From: Candidatus Zixiibacteriota bacterium
Lineage (GTDB): Bacteria; Zixibacteria; MSB-5A5; SM1-73
NCBI GenBank assembly: GCA_023129805.1
Contig: JAGMBK010000045.1
Coordinates: 1 to 12,308, forward strand
Reading direction: 5' to 3'
Length of the DNA: 12,308 nucleotides
Shown piece by piece: positions 7,173-12,308 of this stretch. The notes under the pieces were generated by a model. That model worked only from the letters and a program-made list of their open reading frames with translations. It ran no database searches and had not been told where the DNA came from. Position numbers and translations under genes: made by a program. How positions within the stretch are numbered: the first letter of the stretch is position 1; every line of letters begins with the position of its first letter.

Positions 7173-7234
7173 TGGTAGCTGCACCCTTCAGGGTGCGATA
7201 AATATGCGTCCCGCCTGAGGCGGGACGGCTACCA
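7173..7234. repeat. Palindromic repeat D, potential three-way junction
   Basis: Outer arms TGGTAGC (7173-7179) / GCTACCA (7228-7234). The inner hairpins are GCACCC-TTCA-GGGTGC (7181-7196) and CGTCCCGCC-TGA-GGCGGGACG (7207-7227). The left hairpin corresponds closely to that of repeat A (CACCC-TTTA-GGGTG), with compensatory-looking loop differences, and the right hairpin has been exchanged for a longer GC stem. It starts 16 bases after repeat B. Confidence 0.85.
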
Positions 7235-7240
7235 GCAATA

Positions 7241-7261
7241 TGGTAGCCGCCCATCTGGGCG
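7241..7261. repeat. Half-repeat E, exact inverted copy of the right half of repeat A
   Basis: All 21 bases are the exact reverse complement of 1145-1165 in repeat A: the outer arm TGGTAGCCGC followed by the CGCCCA-TC-TGGGCG hairpin. The other half of the unit is missing. It lies 46 bases upstream of the pdxJ Shine-Dalgarno. Confidence 0.8.
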
Positions 7262-7306
7262 AAAGTAAAGGTATCCAAAATTTTGCGCAACCTCGTTTAA
7301 CTCAAT

Positions 7307-7313
7307 GGAGGAG
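7307..7313 (+). promoter_or_regulatory. Strong Shine-Dalgarno of pdxJ
   Basis: GGAGGAG lies four bases before the ATG at 7318. It fixes the pdxJ start and rules out the upstream GTG at 7240, which would lie at the edge of repeat E. Confidence 0.85.
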
Positions 7314-7317
7314 TAGT

Positions 7318-8040
7318 ATGGCAAAGCTGAGCATAAATGTGGATCATGTAGCCACCTTAAGGCAAGCCAGATTGGCTTCAGAACCTGATCCGGTGGCGGC
7401 AGCTATAGCGGTTGAAATGGCGGGAGCAGATGGAATTACCATACATCTCAGGGGAGACAGAAGACACATACAGGATCGGGACCTGAAGATCTTAAGGGAA
7501 GTGGTCAAAACCTCTCTGAATCTGGAGATGGCTGCCACCGACGAAATGATGAAGATAGCCCTTCAGATCAGGCCGGACATGGTTACCTTCGTCCCGGAAA
7601 GGGAAGGTGAGTTAACCACCGAGGGCGGTTTGGATGTGGAGAATAATTTTGAGAAGTTAAATCAGGTTACCTCCAAGCTCCAACTCGACGGAATCTTGGT
7701 CAGCCTTTTTGTGAATCCGGATGAGGAGAGCATAAAAACATCAGCTAAGTTGCGCACCGACTACGTGGAGATCAACACGGACAGCTATGCTTCTGCCAAA
7801 AACATAGCGGACCAGATCGCCCAGCTGGAGAGACTGGAGAAGATGGTCACCTTAGCCCGCAGGCTCAATCTAGGAATAAACATGGGGCATGGTCTGAATT
7901 ACCGGAATATCGTAAATCTGGTTCAAATTCAGCATATCCATGAATTCTCCATCGGTCACGCCATTGTTGCTCGTGCTGTCCTGGTAGGATTCGAAAAGGC
8001 GGTGAGGGAAATGCTGGATCTGGTCAAAAAATTAAAATAG
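7318..8040 (+). CDS. pdxJ: Pyridoxine 5'-phosphate synthase
   Basis: Condenses 3-amino-1-hydroxyacetone 1-phosphate with 1-deoxy-D-xylulose 5-phosphate to pyridoxine 5'-phosphate, the ring-closing step of the DXP-dependent vitamin B6 pathway, in the cytoplasm. 240 residues, the normal family length. Family motifs in order: NVDHVATLRQAR (7-18), HLRGDRRHI (43-51, with catalytic His43), NLEMA (Glu70), VTFVPEREGELTTEGGLDV (89-107), VSLFVNPD (128-135), VEINTDSYA (150-158), NMGHGLNY (His191) and EFSIGHAIVARAVLVG (209-224), which closes the phosphate-binding end of the barrel. All key residues are present. Start set by GGAGGAG. No other B6 genes are adjacent; it appears monocistronic behind a repeat cluster and ahead of a 552-base gap. 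Confidence 0.97.
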   Translation: MAKLSINVDHVATLRQARLASEPDPVAAAIAVEMAGADGITIHLRGDRRHIQDRDLKILREVVKTSLNLEMAATDEMMKIALQIRPDMVTFVPEREGELTTEGGLDVENNFEKLNQVTSKLQLDGILVSLFVNPDEESIKTSAKLRTDYVEINTDSYASAKNIADQIAQLERLEKMVTLARRLNLGINMGHGLNYRNIVNLVQIQHIHEFSIGHAIVARAVLVGFEKAVREMLDLVKKLK

Positions 8041-8227
8041 TTAGTATGTAGAATATGTTTCGCCGATGGTGGAGCTGTCCGACTCTTTCTCTTCTCACTC
8101 GTTCGACTGTTCGCTTGGATTTTAGATGGTTTTCCTTTGTTCACCAAGAATTCGCCCTGAACGGATGTCACATCCAGCATCAATGAAGGGAACAGATTCT
8201 ACCGATATTTAAGCATCAGGTTCTAAG

Positions 8228-8255
8228 CCAGCACTAAACTTAAGTTAGGTGCTGG
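8228..8255. terminator. Near-palindromic hairpin, possible terminator of pdxJ
   Basis: CCAGCAC (8228-8234) pairs with GTGCTGG (8249-8255), and the interior TAAACTTAAGTTAG is itself nearly self-complementary, giving an almost continuous 28-nt palindrome. It is followed by AATCCTTTAGTTTTT, a T-rich stretch that is not directly adjacent to the stem. It lies 188 bases after the pdxJ stop, so a terminator role is only possible; a dimeric protein-binding site is an alternative. Confidence 0.3.
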
Positions 8256-8301
8256 AATCCTTTAGTTTTTGATTTGTATTTGGTCTCTATAATTCTTAGC
8301 A

Positions 8302-8342
8302 AAAAATAATTTGGCTTTATCTAAAAATGATTTTACTTATCT
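8302..8342 (+). repeat. AT-rich 41-nt box, copy 1
   Basis: Matches copy 2 (8499-8539) at 33 of 41 positions without gaps. Each copy is itself two roughly 21-nt units, both opening AAAAAT; the second unit ends TTTACTTATCT. TTGGCT and TACTTA lie 17 bases apart, the same spacing as the matching hexamers of copy 2. Confidence 0.7.
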
Positions 8343-8350
8343 CTTCCGAT

Positions 8351-8376
8351 GCATCGGCATTAGGAAATGCCGATGC
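8351..8376. repeat. Perfect 11-bp hairpin between the two AT-rich boxes
   Basis: GCATCGGCATT (8351-8361), loop AGGA, AATGCCGATGC (8366-8376). The 5' arm also belongs to an overlapping palindrome CCGATGCATCGG (8346-8357), so two pairings compete. It is followed by CTTTCCTTC and not by a clean T-run. Confidence 0.65.
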
Positions 8377-8498
8377 CTTTCCTTCGTCAGCTTCAGGAAT
8401 TCCCCCGCCCTTGGTGGGGTCTTGGGACTATTCCCGAAGCACCACAAGGTTCCCCTTCTTATCCGAAGTTCCAGCCATTAAAATGTAGAAGAACCATC

Positions 8499-8539
8499 AA
8501 AAATCGTTTGACTTTATTCAAAAATCGCTTTACTTATCT
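8499..8539 (+). promoter_or_regulatory. AT-rich 41-nt box, copy 2; possible promoter/operator of the ACT gene
   Basis: Second copy of the box at 8302-8342. It contains TTGACT (8508-8513), a good -35 match, with TACTTA (8531-8536) 17 bases later, a poor -10 match; CTATAA at 8538-8543 is a better AT hexamer but the spacing is long (24 bases). Two internal units both start AAAAATCG. Its position 54 bases before the start codon suits a promoter or operator, but this is inference from position and repetition. Confidence 0.4.
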
Positions 8540-8592
8540 ATAAGAAGAACAAATCAACGACTAAAAGACCCGATGGGAAGGAGATTTTTTGT

Positions 8593-9054
8593 ATGCCGGA
8601 ATTTAGTGTTACCAGCAAAACGGATGTGGCTAAGATCACTTTGAAATCTGCGCCGGATCGTCCCGGGGTAGGTGCGCAGGTGTTCGGAGCCTTGTGGTCT
8701 TACGATATCAATGTGGAGTTAGTTTCCTCTACTGCCGGGCTTGAAGGGGGACAGGATATAACTCTGGTGGTAACCAAAGATCACTTAAACTCCGCCATCC
8801 TCAAGTTGAATAAGATAAAAGAGGAGATAGAAGCAAAGGATCTGTTAGTAGATCACAACGTTGCAGTTATTTCTGTTATACATTCGGGTCTTTCCAAAAC
8901 GCCGGGCATAGGAGCCAAGGTGTTCTCCGCCCTTTCCAATGCTAAGATCAACGTGGAGGCGGTATGTAGTTCCACCAATGCCATCTCCTGTGTAATTCGA
9001 GAGGAGGAAGCCTCAAAAGCAGTGGAGGCTCTGGGTAAAGAACTAAAAGGATGA
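8593..9054 (+). CDS. Free-standing tandem ACT-domain protein, aspartokinase regulatory-domain type
   Basis: 153 residues consisting only of two ACT domains. ACT1 is about 13-78 (KITLKSAPDRPGVGAQVFGAL...INVELVSS...GQDITLVVTKD) and ACT2 about 89-153 (NVAVISVIHSGLSKTPGIGAKVFSAL...INVEAVCSSTNAISCVIREEEASKAVEALGKEL). Both closely follow the C-terminal regulatory half of aspartate kinase (LysC), where paired ACT domains bind lysine or threonine. The kinase domain is absent and the frame has a proper start (ATG at 8593 with GGAAGGAGA upstream), so this is a complete small protein, not a truncation; the upstream 552 bases show no kinase remnant. It could be an amino-acid sensor, or a separate regulatory subunit like the internally translated beta subunit of Bacillus aspartokinase II. 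Ligand and partner unknown. Convergent with coaD. Confidence 0.85.
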   Translation: MPEFSVTSKTDVAKITLKSAPDRPGVGAQVFGALWSYDINVELVSSTAGLEGGQDITLVVTKDHLNSAILKLNKIKEEIEAKDLLVDHNVAVISVIHSGLSKTPGIGAKVFSALSNAKINVEAVCSSTNAISCVIREEEASKAVEALGKELKG

Positions 9055-9136
9055 GGTTAGAAAGTTAGGAAGCAATAAAAAAGAAAAGGTAAAGGTTATC
9101 TTTTACTCAAGTTGGGCATTGGATTTTTCAAGCCGT

Positions 9137-9619
9137 TTATAAGAACCCAAATTTCTCTTTTAGCTTTCTTTTTACAAACTCCGGAATAAAACAGGCTATG
9201 TCACCGTCAAAGCGGGCGATGTCTTTGATCAAATTGGAGCTAAGATAAGTATATTTCTCCGAAGGTATCAGAAAGACCGTTTCCGTATGGGGAGCTAATT
9301 TTCTGTTCATTAAAGCGAGCTGAAACTCAAACTCAAAATCCGACACCGCTCTTACACCCCGAATGATGGCAGAAGCCTTGCGTTTTTTGACCAGATTTGC
9401 CAAAAGTCCGGTGAAAAGCAAAACCTCCACCCGCTTTTGACCTTTTACCGTTGCCTGCACCATCTCCAATCTCTCTGCCCCAGAGAAAAGAGGCTTTTTG
9501 TTGGGATTGTCTGCAATGGCTACCACCAGTTGATCAAAAAGCAAAAGGCCCCGCTGGATCAAATCCAGATGACCGTTGGTTATGGGATCAAAACTCCCCG
9601 GATATATAGCAATTCTCAT
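9137..9619 (-). CDS. coaD: Phosphopantetheine adenylyltransferase
   Basis: Fourth step of coenzyme A synthesis: transfers AMP from ATP to 4'-phosphopantetheine, giving dephospho-CoA, in the cytoplasm. 160 residues, the usual length. YPGSFDPITNGHLDLI (6-21) carries the nucleotidyltransferase T/HxGH signature (TNGH, His17). KRVEVLLFTGLL and IIRGVRAVSDFEFEFQLALMNRKL follow as in other CoaD proteins, and PSEKYTYLSSNLIKDIA matches the family YxxISSxxVRE motif with Leu-Ser-Ser and Lys-Asp variants. ATG at 9617-9619 has GGAG (9625-9628) five bases upstream. It follows rsmD by 48 bases on the same strand, a very common bacterial pairing. Last gene of the comEA-rsmD-coaD run, ending 82 bases from the convergent ACT gene. 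Confidence 0.97.
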   Translation of the reverse strand: MRIAIYPGSFDPITNGHLDLIQRGLLLFDQLVVAIADNPNKKPLFSGAERLEMVQATVKGQKRVEVLLFTGLLANLVKKRKASAIIRGVRAVSDFEFEFQLALMNRKLAPHTETVFLIPSEKYTYLSSNLIKDIARFDGDIACFIPEFVKRKLKEKFGFL

Positions 9620-9667
9620 ATAATCTCCTTTGGTTTAAAACATCTGCAAGGCACTTGAAGTTAGCTT

Positions 9668-10213
9668 TTAGCCGCCTTTTAAGAAAAACGATATCATAGT
9701 ATCTCCAAATTTTTTTTGCTTCAAGACAGATAGCTTCTCTTCAAGGAAAGAGAATGTTTCTTTTTTGTGATGTTCCAGAATCAAAATGCCATTTTTCTCC
9801 AACACCTCTGATTGGGCAACCAAGTTAATTATCCTGTGGACAAATCCTTTAAGATAAGGGGGGTCGGCAAAGATTATCTGAAACTTGTCTTTGAGTTTAT
9901 TTAAAGCTTTCAGTCCATCCAGATGGAGGATGGTTGATTTACTTTCCAGACTTAGATCTTGGAGATTCTTTTTCAAGATATTTATACTTTGCGAGGATGC
10001 ATCCACGAAGGTGACCGATTCAGCTCCTCGCGACAGAGCTTCTATGCCTAAGCTGCCAACTCCGGCAAATAGATCCAGAATCCTTTTCCCCTCAACCTCC
10101 TCATGCAATACATTGAAAATAGATTCTTTCACTTTATCGGATGTGGGTCTCACTTCCGTTTTTTTTCCACCAACCAGCCGTCGACCTTTATGCTCACCGG
10201 ATATTATCCTCAC
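9668..10213 (-). CDS. rsmD: 16S rRNA (guanine(966)-N2)-methyltransferase
   Basis: Methylates G966 of 16S rRNA with S-adenosylmethionine, acting on assembled 30S particles. 181 residues, normal for RsmD. Family features: RIISGEHKGRRL (2-13), VRPTSDKVKESIFNVL (21-36), the SAM-binding motif LDLFAGVGSLGIEALSRGA (46-64), FVDAS (69-73) for ribose binding, and the catalytic DPPY (117-120). The start is a GTG at 10213 (reverse strand) with GGGAG about seven bases upstream. It begins 21 bases after the comEA-like stop and leads into coaD, so the three are probably co-transcribed. Confidence 0.95.
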   Translation of the reverse strand: MRIISGEHKGRRLVGGKKTEVRPTSDKVKESIFNVLHEEVEGKRILDLFAGVGSLGIEALSRGAESVTFVDASSQSINILKKNLQDLSLESKSTILHLDGLKALNKLKDKFQIIFADPPYLKGFVHRIINLVAQSEVLEKNGILILEHHKKETFSFLEEKLSVLKQKKFGDTMISFFLKGG

Positions 10214-10234
10214 TTTTGTGCTCCCTTTCGACTT

Positions 10235-10621
10235 TTACTCAACTGTTATATAGTCTTTGATTCTTTCGAACGTCTTAAGACCAATGCCGGGTATCTGCAT
10301 AACGTCCTCAACTTGGTGGAACTTTCCATTAGCTTCTCTGTATTCAACAATTCGCCGACTCAAGCTTGGACCCAGGCCAGGAAGAAGTTGAAGCTCAACG
10401 GAGGTTGCTTGATTTAAGTTAATTTTCTTTTTTCCTTGTTCTTCGATCAAAAAAGATTTAGTCTGAGGTTGAGGATCAATTTCCTTTTTTCCCACTATCA
10501 ATTCGGGGGCAAATTGTGGATGGGTTCTTTTATACAAAGTTATCCCGCTACCAACTAATAAAGCTGCCAAGAGAAAAATCAAGGCTTTTGTCTCTTGAGG
10601 GGTGAAGTTGAAAAACTGCAT
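10235..10621 (-). CDS. comEA: ComEA-like helix-hairpin-helix DNA-binding protein
   Basis: 128 residues. One N-terminal membrane segment (about 12-29, ALIFLLAALLVGSGITLY), a short linker, then a tandem helix-hairpin-helix domain from about 66 to the end: INLNQATSVELQLLPGLGPSLSRRIVEYRE and FHQVEDVMQIPGIGLKTFERIKDYI, with hairpins at PGLG (81-84) and PGIG (111-114). ComEA proteins bind incoming double-stranded DNA on the periplasmic or outer face of the inner membrane during natural transformation. No comEC or pilus genes are in the window, so the role in uptake comes from the family. ATG at 10619-10621 begins the membrane segment; no strong Shine-Dalgarno is visible. Probable first gene of the comEA-rsmD-coaD operon. 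Confidence 0.9.
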   Translation of the reverse strand: MQFFNFTPQETKALIFLLAALLVGSGITLYKRTHPQFAPELIVGKKEIDPQPQTKSFLIEEQGKKKINLNQATSVELQLLPGLGPSLSRRIVEYREANGKFHQVEDVMQIPGIGLKTFERIKDYITVE

Positions 10622-10768
10622 AAGGCTATTATCTGAGATATAGTCTCAAAGAGTCTAAATTTGAACTTAGGAACTCAATATGTAAGTTTGAGTATACCAT
10701 CGGAGTCGCCTAATTCTTGGGCTTCCTAGATTGACCGATCGAATCTCAGAGGGGCTCTCAACCAGGAA
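10622..10768. other. Intergenic region upstream of the comEA operon
   Basis: 147 bases between the glutaminyl cyclase stop and comEA. A small stem TGAGA/TCTCA (10634-10638/10644-10648) lies just before comEA. Read on the minus strand, GATAAT lies eight bases before the comEA start, but I find no matching -35 at normal spacing. No terminator with a T-run is evident for the upstream peptidase gene. Confidence 0.3.
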
Positions 10769-11683
10769 TCAGTTCTCATAGTAAAGAATGTGGAAAAGCA
10801 AATCTCCAACTTTTTGTAAACTTTCCGGACTACATTTGTCCGGCGTATCAGAGGTAGTGTGCCAGTAAGGATAATCAAAGTCGATTAAGTCGATCACTGG
10901 GATTCCTGCGTTGAGCAAAGGTATGTGATCGTCGTACATGAAATACTTAACAGAGTCTTTGAAGCAGGAAAGCCCCAGGTTTTTTGCCCGGGACCAGACT
11001 AAATCTACAAATTTTTTAGCATATCTTGAGGAATAGCCTTCTTTGTAAATGGCCAGATCCTTATCCCCCACCATATCCAGCAGGATCCCGAATTCGGGCT
11101 GATATTCTCCCATATTTTTTGCGAAATGTTTGGATCCCAAGCAGAATCCATCCAGATCACCTTCCCTTCCCCCATCCTCTCCGTCGAAAAGAATTATATC
11201 CACCCCCCATTTGGGTTCATTTCGGGAGATAACTCTGGCGATCTCCAGAAGAATTGCCACTCCAGAGGCGCCATCGTTTGCTCCCAAAATAGGCTCTGCC
11301 TGCAGGGCAGTATCCGAATCTTTATCTGCAAAAGGGCGGGTATCCCAGTGGGCACAGAAAAGCACCCGGTTTCTTTTATTTGGATAAAAAGAAGCTATTA
11401 TGTTGGTCAGTTTCAACTCGATCTTTTGCTTTTGGTTTAGGTAAACAAAATCTTGTGTTTTTATAAAATTAGTATGCCTTCGGAGTTTGTCAAGTAAATA
11501 TTTTCTGGCCCTTTGGTGTCCCTCTGATCCTGGATTACGGGGACCGAATTGACATTGTTCCAAAAGATGGGTAAATGCTGCCTCCCCGTCAAACTTTTGC
11601 GGTGAAGAGGCGTTGCAGTCGTAAAGCAAAAAAGATAGGAAGCAAAGATGGAAAAGTATGTTCCTTTTTGTGATCAAATTCAT
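10769..11683 (-). CDS. Secreted M28-family glutaminyl-peptide cyclotransferase (glutaminyl cyclase)
   Basis: 304 residues. The N-terminus is an export signal (LITKRNILFHLCFLSFLLYDC); the Cys after LLYD could be lipidated, but the lipobox is poor. The fold is zinc-peptidase M28 of the QC subgroup: FGPRNPGSEGH (46-56), AHWDTRP (111-117), GANDGASG (135-141, zinc ligand Asp137), LFDGEDGG (Glu169, Asp170), LLDMVGD (Asp203), DDHIPLLNAGIPV (251-263) and DFDYPYWHTTSDT (zinc ligand His275). By homology to animal QC, Glu169 and Asp203 are the catalytic acids and Asp170 occupies the place of the middle zinc ligand. QC converts N-terminal Gln to pyroglutamate on exported proteins; the related Porphyromonas enzyme is periplasmic. 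An aminopeptidase activity cannot be excluded. The start ATG at 11681-11683 has a weak ribosome binding site. Confidence 0.87.
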   Translation of the reverse strand: MNLITKRNILFHLCFLSFLLYDCNASSPQKFDGEAAFTHLLEQCQFGPRNPGSEGHQRARKYLLDKLRRHTNFIKTQDFVYLNQKQKIELKLTNIIASFYPNKRNRVLFCAHWDTRPFADKDSDTALQAEPILGANDGASGVAILLEIARVISRNEPKWGVDIILFDGEDGGREGDLDGFCLGSKHFAKNMGEYQPEFGILLDMVGDKDLAIYKEGYSSRYAKKFVDLVWSRAKNLGLSCFKDSVKYFMYDDHIPLLNAGIPVIDLIDFDYPYWHTTSDTPDKCSPESLQKVGDLLFHILYYEN

Positions 11684-11921
11684 TTTCGCCAGAGTGTATC
11701 GGGAGATTTTAGTCTTTTACAAACAAAAATCAAAAAATTCAAATCGCCACTGGAATAATTGACAAAGAAGCTACCAGCATGTTCGCAGACAGGGACTTTG
11801 ATCTATCATCATCCTGCTGAATTGAGCGGATGCGAAGTGCATCTTTACAGCTTTCCTTCAAATTCAGTAATTGTAAAAGTCGACAACTGTGCTTTAGCCT
11901 GCAACTCCATTGTGAGCATCT
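11684..11921. other. Gap between the SprA-like gene and the glutaminyl cyclase
   Basis: 238 bases. I see no convincing gene, promoter or terminator. Short open stretches exist on both strands, including one in the same frame as the SprA-like gene directly after its stop (about 59 codons), but their composition is Cys-rich or otherwise unlike the neighbouring proteins, and none has a credible ribosome binding site. Confidence 0.4.
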
Positions 11922-12308
11922 TTAGAATCTTATCTGCATCCAGATTCCTAATTCTCTGGTGTGAGTTTTCCTTCTAGTTTTCTTGTCATTGGTATCAGCC
12001 CACTTGGCGTTGAATCCTCCCGTAACCTGAGAGGAGAAGCTGTAGCCAGCGGTGGAGGAGATGGAAAGACGATCGCTATCTCCGGTAATGTTGAATGGCT
12101 TACCGCCCACCGAGCTTTTGGTTTTACGGAAAGTTTTGGAAATGCGTAAAGACAGACTGAGGGTGCTTTTAAACTTTATCCTTTTCAGAAAAGGAAGCTT
12201 GATGCCATGAGGAGCGCTGAAAGAATAGTTGTTGACTATGTTTACGGAATTATCATAGCTTTTGGTGATCGATTGGTTGCCCCCATATCTCCTTAAGTTT
12301 TGATCGGT
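11922..12308 (-). CDS. sprA: C-terminal end of a large outer-membrane protein, probably SprA-like (partial)
   Basis: The frame is open on the minus strand from the right edge to TAA at 11922-11924, 128 residues with no start in the window; a GTG at 12110 is internal. Readable segments include YSFSAPHGIKLPFLKRI, FKSTLSLSLRISKTF, KPFNITGDSDRLSISSTAGY, SFSSQVTGGFNAKWADTND and the ending RKTHTRELGIWMQIRF. Alternating beta-strands and a terminal Phe mark an outer-membrane barrel. The phrases resemble the C-terminus of SprA, the very large (over 2000 residues) translocon of the type IX secretion system and gliding machinery, as I recall it from FCB-group genomes. That match is from memory, so the family call is moderate while barrel character is fairly secure. 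It is upstream of, and co-oriented with, the glutaminyl cyclase, 238 bases apart. Confidence 0.6.
   Translation of the reverse strand, partial: TDQNLRRYGGNQSITKSYDNSVNIVNNYSFSAPHGIKLPFLKRIKFKSTLSLSLRISKTFRKTKSSVGGKPFNITGDSDRLSISSTAGYSFSSQVTGGFNAKWADTNDKKTRRKTHTRELGIWMQIRF

Larger units (their letters stand above)
7001..7317. other. Intergenic repeat cluster upstream of pdxJ
   Basis: 317 bases without a gene, mostly palindromic repeats: unit B (7083-7156), unit D (7173-7234) and half-unit E (7241-7261) in close succession. The remaining bases (7001-7080 and 7262-7306) show nothing I can call; no convincing -35/-10 pair was found for pdxJ. A weak reading frame could extend pdxJ upstream through unit E, but the ribosome binding site at 7307 excludes it. 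Confidence 0.65.
8041..8592. other. Long leader/intergenic region between pdxJ and the ACT-domain gene
   Basis: 552 bases with no supportable gene. 8041-8225 shows nothing clear. It then holds a near-palindrome (8228-8255), the first copy of a 41-nt AT-rich box (8302-8342), a perfect 11-bp hairpin (8351-8376), a GC hairpin CCCCGCC-CTT-GGTGGGG with one wobble (8403-8419), and the second box copy (8499-8539) ending about 35 bases before the Shine-Dalgarno GGAAGGAGA (8577-8585) of the next gene. It is unusually structured for a housekeeping gap and may be a regulatory leader. Confidence 0.6.

Noticed and set aside
1109..7261. The palindromic repeats as a CRISPR array
   Set aside because: Units are dispersed, differ in sequence, have no regular spacers and fold as junctions; no cas genes are present.
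7240..7317. Upstream extension of pdxJ from a GTG at 7240
   Set aside because: It would translate repeat E and is contradicted by the strong GGAGGAG just before the ATG at 7318 and by the family N-terminus.
9084..9104. Stem AAAAGGTAA/TTATCTTTT between the convergent ACT and coaD genes as a bidirectional terminator
   Set aside because: Nearly all A-T pairs with one wobble and a three-base loop; too weak to call, though the location is right.
11745..11921. Open frame continuing after the SprA-like stop codon in the same frame, as if by readthrough or a premature stop
   Set aside because: The protein already ends in the expected barrel ending IRF; the following residues are unlike a barrel, so the stop is probably genuine.
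11759..11977. 72-codon plus-strand frame beside the SprA-like gene
   Set aside because: It starts at a TTG without a ribosome binding site, runs into the antisense of the barrel C-terminus and resembles nothing I know.

Overview
The window looks like a stretch of chromosome from an uncultured Gram-negative bacterium, most likely a candidate phylum of or near the FCB (Fibrobacteres-Chlorobi-Bacteroidetes) group. Base composition is moderate, by eye in the mid-40s percent G+C. Evidence for the affiliation: a 603-residue outer-membrane beta-barrel ending in Phe, two lipoproteins, the C-terminus of what resembles the type IX secretion translocon SprA, an M28-type glutaminyl cyclase like those of Bacteroidota, and a TatD-radical SAM fusion. 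The phylum cannot be fixed from this sequence alone. No phage, IS, tRNA, rRNA or CRISPR feature is visible.

Layout. 1-3644 (+): the 3' part of metG (cut by the left edge, beginning just before its KMSKS motif), a TatD nuclease fused to a radical SAM domain, and rsmA (ksgA). This is a variant of the metG-tatD-ksgA housekeeping neighbourhood known from Firmicutes. 3951-7000 (+): a tightly spaced three-gene envelope operon (beta-barrel, then two paralogous NTF2-like lipoproteins) with no function I can name. 7318-8040 (+): pdxJ. 8593-9054 (+): a free-standing pair of aspartokinase-type ACT domains behind a 552-base leader with a duplicated AT-rich box. 10621-9137 (-): comEA-like, rsmD and coaD in one operon, convergent with the ACT gene. 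11683-10769 (-): secreted M28 glutaminyl cyclase. 12308-11922 (-): C-terminus of a large SprA-like protein, cut by the right edge.

The long intergenic gaps are not empty. Those at 1042-1348, 3645-3950 and 7001-7317 hold a mosaic family of palindromic repeats. Each unit is an outer inverted repeat starting near GTAG that encloses two GC-rich hairpins, so it can fold as a three-way junction. One exact half-unit sits directly upstream of the pdxJ ribosome binding site, and one unit is nested in a larger MITE-like element ahead of the envelope operon. The gap at 8041-8592 holds different structures: two copies of a 41-nt AT-rich box and several hairpins.

The best candidates for something undescribed are the barrel/twin-lipoprotein operon, the duplicated box ahead of the lone ACT protein, and the three-way-junction repeat family. 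The rest is mostly recognisable housekeeping: translation (metG, rsmA, rsmD), cofactors (pdxJ, coaD), DNA uptake (comEA) and secretion or processing (SprA-like, glutaminyl cyclase).
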